Shown here piece after piece: positions 46,801 through 56,134 of a DNA stretch of 64,000 nt. This DNA is from Telmatactis stephensoni (Eukaryota; Cnidaria; Anthozoa; Actiniaria; Isophelliidae), in the NCBI GenBank assembly GCA_029948255.1, contig JALIZF010001577.1, positions 372,001 through 436,000 of the forward strand. Direction: 5' to 3'. A model generated the notes under the pieces. The model ran no database searches and was not told the origin of the DNA. It was given only the letters and a program-made list of their open reading frames with translations. Numbering within the stretch: position 1 is the first letter of the stretch; each line of letters starts with the position of its first letter. Both the position numbers and the translations under genes were made by a program.

Positions 46801-48995
46801 CTAAAGCTCTTCAACATATCACAGATATGCAAGTACATGAAGTGTGGAATGGAAGGAGGCAAGATGGAAGGATGAAAGCAGGAGAAATGGAGAAATGGAA
46901 TGAACAATAAAAAATGGAGAAATGGAAGGAAGAATAGGAGGGATGGAAAGAGGAATGGAACAAGGGATGGAAGAAAAGGGGGATGGATATTTATATTAGG
47001 ATTATGAATATTATATTAGACTTAGGATTTAGGATTCAGTATTTATATATTTTTTGTTATATTTTTCTCTCTTTTTTTCTTGGCATAATTAGCACGTAAC
47101 TGCTAAAGACCTAACCAGTCTCACTTATACCCGAGGGTAAATAAAGTTTATCTATCTATTTATCTATTTATCTATGGAAAGATGGACAGATGGAGGAATG
47201 GAGGAGGGATAGAAGTAGCAATGAAAGCATTAATGGAAAGAGTGATGGAAGGAGGGATCGAAATAGTGATGGAAGGGGCTGGAGGGCTGGAGGGAGGGAC
47301 AGAAGGAGGAAGAGAGGAAAAATGGATGGAAGGACAGAAGTGAATGGGAGAAAAATGGGATGCAGATAGATGGATGAACAGTGGAATATATGGATGGGCA
47401 GTTATGGGTTGATGGATGGGTGGAAATATTAAAACATATGATGCAAACCTTTTGCAGCTCCAAGTTTGGGCATTTTACCAGCTATGGCATCTCTAACAGT
47501 TTCATGAACAATTTGAATAACAGGGAGACAAAATGCCTTCAAAAGAAATATCAATATATTCATATGATTCACAGTAAACGAGATGGGTTCAAACAGAGCA
47601 GATTTCGTATGACTGAGAAAATGATATGATCACAACACTGCAGAGTTATGGCAGAAATGGCAGAATGTTTATATACTGTAGACAACACTGACACAGTCAT
47701 GTTACTTAAGGCGCATATACATGCATTACACACTTATATGAAATCTGCTCTAATGTTAAGCATGTACACGATATCTGTACTTACACCTGTTTTGCCACTG
47801 CCTGTTTCTGCTGCCTAGAAATACATTAAATAAATGAAAGTAATTTTGCTATTTTGGAACATTTTGTGATTACCAAAGATATATTCATAAATCAACTTCA
47901 AATCATCCAAATCTGTCTTTTGGTAGACATCCAATACTACAGTTCCCTCAAGGAAAATAGGGGCTTGATTTGGATATTCATATCTTTGTGAGGTAAAAAG
48001 ATAAGTACATAAAATTAATTATGACAGTAACTGGCTTTTAGGAAAATTGGCTCAATCAGTATCATTTCATATAATATTGAACCACATGAAGTAAGAAAAC
48101 ATTACCATGAGAACATCACCTCCCCCAAGAATGAGGGGAATAGCTTCTGCTTGGACATCTGTGGGCAAACTAATGAAAAACAAACAAACAAACAAACAAG
48201 AAAGTCATTGTTTACTCACGAATCTATTATAAAGCTAATATGCTAACCATTCTTACAATAACTTTTCACAAGTTTCTTTGATAAATCAGACAATCAATTT
48301 CTGGTTGAAACATCAATTCAATGAGAAAGGTATATATGTCACCATGAACACTGCTATATCACTATTATCTGCTCTAAATTAACAAGTACTCACAGCCAGT
48401 CCATGTCTTCAATTGCCTTACAAATCTCTGGCAGTAAGCCAAATTCTGTTAATAAAATGAAGTGAAAAATGAATGGACTGAGAAATGAATTCACGAAAGA
48501 GGGTGTGGAATTTTCATGGTTATTGTGTTCTCAGGATTGAACAATCACACTGCCAGAAAAGAAAAACCTTCCTTTTCATTAGTCGTATTTATTTTCACCA
48601 ACAGGTTTTGCTAAAGTTCACTTTCACATTTTTTGAAATAAAAGTGGACAAATTGCATGAAGACAAGCGTGATGTATGTTTTCTTTAGACGACGTTATTC
48701 TTCACAAAACATCTTAACAGCTAATAAAAATATATTTCGTCTCCGTGGATAGATATACAGATATAAGAAATGGGAAAAGATACAAAAAAAATAAAAGATT
48801 TGCTGAGCTACCAGCAGGTTCTCAATCAATTTCTTGGATTTAAAGTTATCCCGCTGCAAATAGTTTCAAACTTTTCTGCTCCAGTAAATCTTTGTGTTAT
48901 TTAAAATTTACGAATAAAGAGGATATTTTACATATTCGTCTGTATTGAAAATGAATAAACTTTTTGTTCCACAAACCCGAAAAATGACCCGCCAT
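34805..48995 (-). CDS. DDX1: DDX1, DEAD-box RNA helicase with SPRY domain
   Basis: ATP-dependent RNA helicase; family roles include the tRNA ligase complex, RNA transport and R-loop resolution. 32 coding exons (minus): 48995-48977, 48445-48394, 48169-48106, 47814-47785, 47536-47449, 46018-45965, 45897-45814, 45366-45283, 44770-44694, 43903-43831, 43748-43672, 43534-43481, 43344-43281, 43126-43059, 42942-42919, 42843-42791, 42516-42456, 41965-41894, 41813-41787, 41386-41297, 41122-41072, 40990-40916, 40173-40114, 40019-39968, 39680-39534, 39140-39049, 38724-38652, 37156-37084, 36941-36899, 36329-36234, 35544-35427, 34926-34805. All phases agree; 738 codons, close to the human length. Motif [11 protein letters not shown], then SPRY ([18 protein letters not shown]), motif Ia [12 protein letters not shown] split over two exons, SAT in CSATLHS, then VAARGIDI and [11 protein letters not shown]. 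The intron after 41297 has a GC donor. Start ATG lies in AAGATGGCGGG. Confidence 0.98.
34950..35290. repeat. Tandem repeat with ACCAAATATGG core in a DDX1 intron
   Basis: About four to five degenerate units of 60-75 bp, each carrying ACCAAATATGGAA and GTTTGGAAACA/GAAACAAACGCAAATG words. It lies in the last DDX1 intron. It makes several spurious minus-strand ORFs. Confidence 0.75.
35640..36070. repeat. 42-bp tandem array of the GTTGCGCGCAAC family
   Basis: From about 35775 to 36066 there are about seven units of 42 bp. Each contains GTTGCGCGCAACAT, a TGCAGGGG/GGCACGGG block and TGGACACACGGTACAACTGT. A less regular unit precedes at 35640-35770. 42 is divisible by three, so all six frames are open for part of the array, giving false Cys- and Thr-rich ORFs. 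DDX1 intron between 36234 and 35544. Confidence 0.93.
37270..37830. repeat. Two direct copies of a ~170-bp segment in a DDX1 intron
   Basis: GTTAACTGCAAAACGTTGTA at about 37284 and AACTGGAAAACGTTGTAACA at about 37632 start similar stretches. They share GCATGAAAT, GAGCACGTAACAA or GAACACGTAACAA, TTCTGTATGTACT or TTCTGCATGTACT, and CTAGAAGTTCCATAAAAA. The spacing is about 350 bp. No coding signal. Confidence 0.7.
39290..39377. mobile_element. Short copy of the GAGCAGATTTCGTATGAG MITE family
   Basis: AGAGCGGATTTCATATGAGTGTG on the left pairs with CATACCAAATCTCCTCT on the right. The CCGTGCCGTGACC interior is internally deleted relative to the 8667-8820 copy. DDX1 intron. Confidence 0.65.
40205..40347. 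mobile_element. Short MITE in a DDX1 intron
   Basis: Termini GAAGGGTTCCCTGTGAAAAC and the reverse complement of CGTTTTCACATGGAACCCTT pair, with CCTAA/TTAGG continuing inward. About 95 bp lie between the arms. Noncoding. Confidence 0.7.
40490..40690. mobile_element. Hairpin MITE in a DDX1 intron
   Basis: GACCAAATTTTGATGTCTTC on the left is repeated as its exact complement GAAGACATCAAAATTTGGTC on the right. TGTACATTTTTAGAGAATA also pairs with TATTCTCTAAAAATGTACA. The arms are about 80 bp around a centre near 40587. Confidence 0.85.
41519..41560. repeat. GAT trinucleotide microsatellite
   Basis: About 13 near-perfect GAT units in the DDX1 intron between exons 41787 and 41386. No other signal. 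Confidence 0.9.
44518..44630. mobile_element. Small inverted-repeat element (GGATAGnGCTATC termini)
   Basis: CTGGATAGAGCTATCTATTGG on the left pairs with CCAATGGATAGTGCTATCCA on the right. An internal block, CAGCAGATAAATAA, pairs with TTTATCTGCTTG. DDX1 intron between 44694 and 43903. Confidence 0.65.
46030..47440. other. DDX1 intron with retroelement-like and GGAA/GGAT-rich DNA
   Basis: The intron between exons 47449 and 46018 begins (minus direction) with about 550 bp of purine-rich GGAA/GGAT minisatellite (46840-47410), interrupted by a TCTATCTATTTATC run at about 47148-47175. The remainder (46040-46830) is AT-rich with no ORF. The segment ending GAGGGTAAATAAAGTTTATC resembles a retroelement 3' end. 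No exon found. Confidence 0.5.
47597..47753. mobile_element. Diverged copy of the GAGCAGATTTCGTATGAG MITE family
   Basis: GAGCAGATTTCGTATGACTG on the left pairs with CACTTATATGAAATCTGCTC on the right. The interior keeps GACACAGTCATG but has lost most CCGTGCC words. It lies in the short DDX1 intron between exons 47785 and 47536. Confidence 0.75.
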
Positions 48996-49265
48996 CTTGG
49001 ATTGCAGAGAAAGAGGGAGACTGAGGCAAGTGGGAAAGGAACATACAGGTAGCCCAAGAAACAAAATGATCATTATGTCAGATCATGAAAACAAATGAAA
49101 ATATATTCTAAATAACAAGAAGGAAATATAGTCTAATAACCATGAAATGTAAAATATAGACAGTAATACTTTATGTTTATGAAGAAAATATTGTTTCAAA
49201 ATTATGAAACTGACTTGGGTTCCCTGTGGAATGTAGAAAAAACATGCTCAAAAACATGTAAAAAC
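48996..49265. promoter_or_regulatory. Shared divergent promoter of DDX1 and SIRT5
   Basis: The start codons of DDX1 (minus) and SIRT5 (plus) are 270 bp apart. The DDX1 ATG lies in CAAGATGGCGGG and an ATGGCGGC motif lies at 49274 on the SIRT5 side. There is no TATA box in a useful position. TATA-less divergent housekeeping promoters with YY1-type ATGGCGGC sites are well known in animals; use here is inferred. Confidence 0.6.
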
Positions 49266-52200
49266 ATGTCAAAATGGCGGCAAGGGTGGAAGGGGTCACG
49301 GTTGTTGGCTCAACATTTGCTCTCGCGTTTCGCTAGAATAAGCGCTAACACTTCCGCAAAGATGGCCTCCTCTAGCTTTCACACTGGTGTTCCAAGTGCA
49401 AACAAATCGGAATTCCAATCTCTTCTTTCTCAAGCTAAAAACGTTTTATTTCTCACTGGAGCTGGAGTCAGTGCAGAAAGTGGTATTCCAACTTTCCGAG
49501 GGGCAGGTGGATTGTGGAGAACATACGAAGCAACTTCTCTAGCAACTCCACATGCTTTTGGGCGAAATCCATCGCTAGTTTGGGAGTTTTATAGTTACAG
49601 ACGTGAAGTTGTCTTTTCTAAGAAACCTAATCCAGCGCATCATGCGATTGCAGAGTTTCAAAAAAGGATGAGAGAGGCAGGCAAGCAAGCTTGGATTGTG
49701 ACTCAGAATATCGACGGTTTTCATCAGGCAGCAGGGGCAGAAGATGTCGTGGAGCTTCATGGTAAGTGTTTACAATAAATGTTCAGTTTACCAAGTCAAG
49801 TAATATCTTATAGACCACTAGAGAAATTGCAAAAAAAGCAAAAAAAAGTCACTTTAGCTATTTCTATGGTTACCCCTTCAATTTCTAGATGCAGCACAAC
49901 ATATTCAGAAGTAAAAACAGCCACATAAGAAAAAGGAAGAGAGTTGTATAAAGGAATTTCACATGTATGTTTATAAATACAGGTTCTTTGTTCAAAACAA
50001 GATGTTTAAAATGTGGTCATATTGAAGTGGACAGAAACAGTCCCATTGTCCCAGCCCTGCTGAATAAAGGGTAAACTAAAAGTTATATACATTTTCATCT
50101 ATATTTTTGGCAAAGCTTTCAAATCTTTTACAAACATTGACTTGAACTTTCATTGTTTTCCTGCAGTGCTCCTGATCCTAATGCCAAGGATGCAAATATT
50201 CCAGAGTCAGAACTTCCCAGGTATAATACTACACTGTAATACTACAATGCACCACTGACATAGATTTTGATTCCAGGAAAACTTGTTTAATTAATCATGC
50301 CTTTTAATGACTGCAACTTCAGTAAATTGTGCACCAGTTGGTAGTCTCCCTGTATATAATCGCAGCCGTTACGATTGTTGTCATGCAATGCTTTCTCCCC
50401 CAAGTAAGCATTCTGTGATGACACTGGTAGTTGCTGTGAGGGTGACTAACCAGTTGGCAGTTTCCCTTGAGATCGATAGAAATTTGAGTAAATGTCACAT
50501 CACTCTTACCAATTCCACCTTCTGGGGATAAAATTAAATGTCATTTGACCACTGACAAAACTTATGCACATTTTAGTGGCAGTGAGGCCTGGGATGGAGA
50601 CTCCAATCAGAAAAGGTCAAGGGATGCCTGTTGTACATTTTAGGGGTCAAAGTCAAGGAACTGGTACCTTTAAGGTATCTCAAATTTTATTGGACTATGA
50701 GAGACTATTAAGTTGCATTCATTTGGTACCTTTTAATTACAACTACAGCTTAAATCATCTAACTTTTGTTATTTAACACTGATCAATAAAGTTTGCATGT
50801 TTAAGATTCATTCAATCATGTGTTTTTGAGTCGGTACCTTATTTCTAGGTATAAAAATCATGTAGTGTTGCCACACCCACCTGGATAATACTCAGGTACA
50901 TTACCTTTTAGGGGTCATTGTAAAAATCTTCAATGAGCATCCTCACCCTTCTATATAGAATATTGACGAATAGTCAAGCAGGTAAAGTCATATATATTAC
51001 AGGGAAAGGCCACTGATTGGTGCTTCATTATCGACATTTTATAAATATTCAATTTATTATGATAATAATGATTCTATTTGCAGATGTCATCAGCCTGGAT
51101 GTGATTCACTTGTTCGTCCTCATGTGGTATGGTTTGGAGAAAGTCTTGAAAATCAAGTACTTTTTAAAACGCAAGAGATATTGGAAACTTGTGACTTCTG
51201 CATTATTGTAAGACATATTTATAATCAAATAATAAATTATTATTACTCTATTATAGAGTACAAATAATAAAAGTATGCAATACTTAATGCACCCTACATA
51301 CATGTATAATACAAAAAGGCACTAATTAGCAATAGTTCATTATATATTATGCAATAGTTCATATTTTCAATGAAAATATGCACTTTTTCTGTTTCCGAGA
51401 TTCTGCGCCCGACATGAGAAAAATCTGAGACTCTGAGCCGCAATTAATTCAAAATCTGAGCCGCAATTAATTCAAAATCTAAGACCCTGGTTTTTAAAAA
51501 GCCAAGATTTTGAGACTTGATTGAATTTTGGCAAGGCTCCTATTTTTTTGAGATACCATTCTATACCCTTTATTGTGGATCCCTCCCCTCCCCCCTCCAT
51601 TCAATATGTTGAAAGCAACTGTCCCCTTCATAGGTGTCCAGGCTACCCAAGGAATGCCTCTCATTAGACCAACATTGAGTGGTGGGGTAAGTGAAGGAAG
51701 CAAAACCCTGGACAACATAAGCAATACTCTGTGTTAACATTGTCCTAAAGTAACTTGTCACTGATTGTTTATTCCAGGTTGGGACCTCTTCAGTTGTCTA
51801 TCCAGCTGCAATGTTTGCACCTCAGCTAGCCAGCAAAGGAGTTCCAGTTGCTGAATTTAACTTGGAGCAGACTGAATGCAGTGGTCTTTTCAGGTAGTAT
51901 TTACATAGAATAAAATAAATAACTAAGTGTTTATTTAAGTGTCCAATATGTGGTCGTCAGTTGCACACCTTTTTTGGTAGGGCTGGCCTTGCCCCAAAAA
52001 CCTCAAATTTGGCCAAAATTTGGAGATCAATTTTTTCACCTCAAACTGGACCGCTCCAGACACTCTTCAAGACTACAGAACTTGATTCCAACACAAATTA
52101 ACCAAGAATCTGCACTTAGTATAAATCGACTAAATTTGAACTTTTTCAATAGGGCCAGCTGTCCAAAAAACTCAAATTTGGCTAAAATTTGGAGTTTAAC

Positions 52201-52383
52201 TTTTTTTGCCTCAAACTGGACCACCCATCTCCAAAACACTCATGCAGCAATTTGGTTTAAACTCTTTATAGTTGGTGTAATTATCAAAGCTGCTCTTCCT
52301 ACAACCTGACTTTTATTTCTTTTGATAGATTCCATTTTGAAGGCAAGGCTGGTGAGACTCTTCCTCCACTTCTTATAGAATAA
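49266..52383 (+). CDS. SIRT5: SIRT5, NAD-dependent lysine desuccinylase/demalonylase
   Basis: Class III sirtuin that removes succinyl, malonyl and glutaryl groups, mainly in mitochondria (family knowledge). Six exons: 49266-49761, 49983-50070, 50167-50220, 51084-51207, 51778-51893, 52329-52383. Phases agree; 310 codons plus stop, the same length as human SIRT5. NAD site [15 protein letters not shown], then TQNID, catalytic His in ELHG, zinc Cys pairs in RCLKCGH and CHQPGCD, VVWFGE and FNLEQT. The FYSYRRE motif keeps the Tyr and Arg that bind acidic acyl groups and mark SIRT5. The first 40 residues are Arg-rich, as in a mitochondrial presequence. I chose the Met at 49266; a further in-frame ATG lies upstream at 49173 and another downstream at 49362. 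Confidence 0.97.
50567..50960. mobile_element. GTACCTTTTAGGGGTC-type element in SIRT5 intron 3
   Basis: GAGACTCCAATCAGAAAAGG, TTTTAGGGGTCAAAGTCA and CTGGTACCTTTAAGG on the left are matched by CCTTTTAGGGGTCATTG and AATGAGCATCCTCACCCTTC on the right. The order is the same as in the better-kept element at 53908-54326. Diverged and noncoding. Confidence 0.6.
51955..52250. repeat. Two direct copies of a ~100-bp segment in SIRT5 intron 5
   Basis: CTCAAATTTGGCCAAAATTTGGAG and CTCAAATTTGGCTAAAATTTGGAG, each followed by CCTCAAACTGGACC and a CACTC, are about 180 bp apart. Noncoding intronic duplication. Confidence 0.75.
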
Positions 52384-52454
52384 CATTCTCAGACATTAAT
52401 TATATCTGGTAAGATGACCTTTTAATTGATACATTTGTATTGTTATTTATATAA

Positions 52455-52620
52455 ATGCATGCAACATTTTCTACAACATCAAGTGCAACACACTTGCACC
52501 ATGTGTCCATGCATGCTGTGTTGTGCTTAATGTTGTAGAAAGTGCAGGAGTGGACAGACAGTGTGCACAGCATTTTGTTGTGCCTGATGTAGGAAATGTT
52601 GCATCATGTGCCCATGCCTT
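52455..52620. repeat. GTTGCGCGCAAC-family repeat, copy 6
   Basis: GCATGCAACATTTTCTACAAC, CTTGCACCATGTGTCCATGC and GTGCAGGAGTGGACAGACAG follow the family order, with the CpG sites decayed to TpG/CpA. It lies 70 bp past the SIRT5 stop, so perhaps within the 3' UTR. Confidence 0.5.
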
Positions 52621-53907
52621 ATCTAACCATTTGGGACATGGGACAAAAAAGATTAAGGTATATAAGTATCACTATTGGAACAATGGACAGGGTACTGCAT
52701 AGGATAGTCATGGGGCAGTGAAAGATATCTGTAAGGAAAATTAGAAAGATGGTAATGCAGTTGGGATGGTGAAGGGGTGCTTTAAGCAGAACTGGATATT
52801 GATTTAGGGAAGGGTGGCTTTATTACCATAAATTATGATCATGATGAGAGACCTTCACCTGAAGGTTTAAATAACAAGATGCAATATAAATCCAATGTGA
52901 TGGTAATAGCCTACGTAATTGCTACTGGGAGTTCCAGGGAGGAGGAAGGGTAACTGGGGCAAAAGCCTAGTACATGTAGGTACTTGCTGTATGGTGATCG
53001 TATGGATTAAGCCACACCAATTCTAGTACCTGTAGGGGTTGGACCAAAATAAATGGGAGTCCCCCCTCCCCTGGGAAGACAAAGGATGGGGGAGAAGGAA
53101 GTAAACACATTGTCCTCTTTCCTCCTCCAATATCCCTGCGCTACATAATACCAAATGAATGTGATTTCCAGTGAGATGGTGTCTGGTGTGAAGCTTAATT
53201 GATTGTATACCTCGTTTTTTTAAAGAGGAATTTTAACTAACAAGTTTATCACATATGGGCTGCACTGATCTATATAAAAGATGAAATATATGGAAATCTG
53301 TAACAGCATATAAAAGGAATACTAATATAACCAATGTTTTGAGGCTAGGCCCTTCATTTGGTGCTTGTAATGTCAGTTATAAATTTGAGTATATTCTTTT
53401 TATAGGGTGTTACAGATTTCCATTTACTCCTTATCACTCCTTTTTTACTAATTTCACCACATTGTTGATTGGGTTGTTTATTATTTATTGTCACTATCAA
53501 TGATTCAACAATTCATGATAGCAGGAATTAATCTAATTGATCTAAAATAATTGTGAATTAATGGCTAAAAAATCTAGGCATTATGACGAGAAGGAACAAA
53601 TGAATGAATGGATGTAATTACACTAGTATGTCACACTAGAAAGAACCTAAATTATTAATTAAAAACTAAAGGGATTGTAGATTTCTACAAAATTAATATA
53701 ACTTGTTTGTGACAGCAGATGTTTGCATGTAAGTTCATGGACAGGTCTCATAAAATAAATTAGTAACTATATGAACCTTCCATATTTCAAATGCAGTTTA
53801 CTGAATCCACAGGAGCCCTTTTAGGGAGGGGAGGGAGGGGAGAGGTGGTGTACATATTCCTTGTCATGTCAGTTACAATTTTGGTAGGTAACTGTCACAG
53901 TTTGTTT

Positions 53908-54326
53908 AAAACCCGGGGGGGACTCCGATTGGAAATTGACGGGGATGCTCGTCGTACCTTTTAGGGGTCAAAATCAGCGATCTGGTACCTTTTAGGGTGT
54001 CCCAAACTTTAGTGGACTACTAGAGACCTAGCTGGTACCTTTTAGGGTAATTTTGTCCTCCATCAACGATTAAATACTGGAAACAAAGATCGGATTGCAA
54101 GACCATCAAATTGTTCGTATATAAATAGACACAATTGATCGCTTGAGTGACTAAAATATGCAAAATGTTAAATTTAGTGTTTTTGAGTTGGTACCTTTTA
54201 GGGGTAAAAACATGTATTGCCACGCCCACCCCGAATATGACTTTGGTACCTTTTAGGGGTCATCTTTAAAATTTCCGACGAGCATCCCCGTCCTCTTATA
54301 TATAGGAGTCCCCCCCCCGGGGTTTA
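53908..54326. mobile_element. Inverted-repeat element with AACCCGGGGGGGACTCC ends
   Basis: TTTAAAACCCGGGGGGGACTCC on the left pairs with GGAGTCCCCCCCCCGGGGTTTAAA on the right. Inside, GGGGATGCTCGTCG pairs with CGACGAGCATCCCC. GTACCTTTTAGGGGTC occurs several times. About 419 bp, noncoding, related to the SIRT5 intron copy. Confidence 0.85.
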
Positions 54327-56134
54327 AAAGTCATACATTTCTGTCACAACAGTCTTGTCGCTTGTCATCACTGCAACATTTTTTCACTTGTTTTGCACAG
54401 CTGTGCTGCAGGTTGGAATTTATCCCCAAAAGGCTTCTGTACAACGTCATGCTTTTGGCATCAACTGCAAATCTCTTTATCTGCTATAAACTTTTTTTCA
54501 TGAAATATTGGCTGAAGCAACTTTTCAAGCTTCATTCATTACCATAGAATAGCTTTCATATGAATGTAGAAAATGGGAGGGTTAAAAACACTGATCCCTG
54601 GTCCACAGTGGATGAAGGTCAGTGTTTTGCTCTCTCATTACGTTATGATAGTGAGATTGCTCAGTCAGTTTCAAAGACTGAATTCTTGCAGCTGATTATT
54701 TTCATCTGTCATGCAAAAGCTATTTCAAAGTATATATACATGGACTGTGTGCACTGATTTACAATACATTGAGTTTGCTAGCTCTAATGTAATTGGAGAG
54801 GATCTGTACAAGAATAACAAATTAATCTCGATAAAAATCCAGTTTCACTGTTAGAATGTAAAGATCATTGAAAGGGAAATTGGAGTTTAATCAGAGATTA
54901 ATTATTTTGTTCTTGTGTAAAATCCTATATTTGGTTCTTTGTACAATGATTTGTTCTGGATCTATGGATTAAAAACTAATCAGGAATTGTTCTGAGAATA
55001 GGGAATTCTTCTGATGATAATATACATGCCATTATTTTATTGGCAGAATTCAAACTGGAGAAGTTAAACTCATCCAGCCAATTCAAAACTTGAGGATAAA
55101 ACCTTTGAGATAGAGACAAAGTTGGACAAAAATTTTCCTTCAAAAATTGTCCTTGTCCCACTTTATGGCATGACCAAACTGCCGACATTGGTCATGGATA
55201 GTTTAATCTACCCTAGTTTAAATTCTGTCAATAGTGTACAACCTGACAATAATGGCTTATTTTGTATGTGTAAAAGTAAAATTTATTCCTGATGATAAAA
55301 TTCATTTTCTGATTTTTTTTGTATTTTTTTGCAGAAAAAAATTCATACATATTTTCATTCTCTCATCATTTAAAAGAATAATTTTGTTCCATTAATTTTC
55401 TTCAGGAGTAAAATAATATTTCATTCATCTCCTTTGTATATTTTTGTGAAAGAATTAAGAAATATTGCTATCATTCTTTACTCATTAGGGATCCTTTATA
55501 GTCCTGTAGTATTATTTTCATTTTTATTTGAGATCATTAATTCATTGAATTGAACTGCTCAATCAAAGCTAAGTCGTGAATCAGACATTTTTCGTCAACT
55601 TTGATCAAATAAATTTGCACAGATGAAAAAGGCTGTATGAATACAGAGTCGTTGAGACAAAAAGAGTTCCTGTTGCTACCAGACCTAATATAGAAAATGC
55701 AATATTTTTTAGTTTCTTTGTCCTGACTCCTGATTGACAGTCGACTCAAGACCTAAAAATTACTTTAAAGATTTGTGGTAGCGACAAATTCAACTAGTTC
55801 ATAAAAAGTATTCTTCTTGTCTTTGTGTGTGTGTGTGTTAAAATCATTGTTGAATTTTTTACATGCATGCTTTGAATCTTAGTTTTTGTGGATTTTGTAG
55901 TTTTGAACTTAGTAAGTCATTCAATTCTTTGGATTCAATGAATTTGGTCATTTGAATCCATTTTTCATGTTCTAATTAATTAAATAATTATTTCTATTTT
56001 GAATGAACTATTTTGATTTCAGTCAGTACTCTAAGGTAGCTGACATTTTTGTGTTGTTGTTTGAACAAGTCTATTGCTTTTGTACTTTGTGAATTGCCTG
56101 GGTGGATTTTGGCTTGTGAGGTAGTTTGAATAAC

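Larger units (their letters stand above)
52384..56134. other. Intergenic region between convergent SIRT5 and ESRP genes
   Basis: No convincing exon. It contains a diverged GTTGCGCGCAAC-family fragment (52455-52620), the 53908-54326 element, and AT-rich DNA probably including both 3' UTRs. A candidate SIRT5 poly(A) signal AATAAA lies at about 53049. The short ORFs at 54362-54757 and 54976-55188 have no recognisable features. Confidence 0.5.

Noticed and set aside
54362..54757. Plus-strand ORFs after SIRT5
   Set aside because: Hydrophobic, Phe/Leu-rich frames typical of AT-rich noncoding DNA; no splice sites joining them to SIRT5, which ends at a clear stop.
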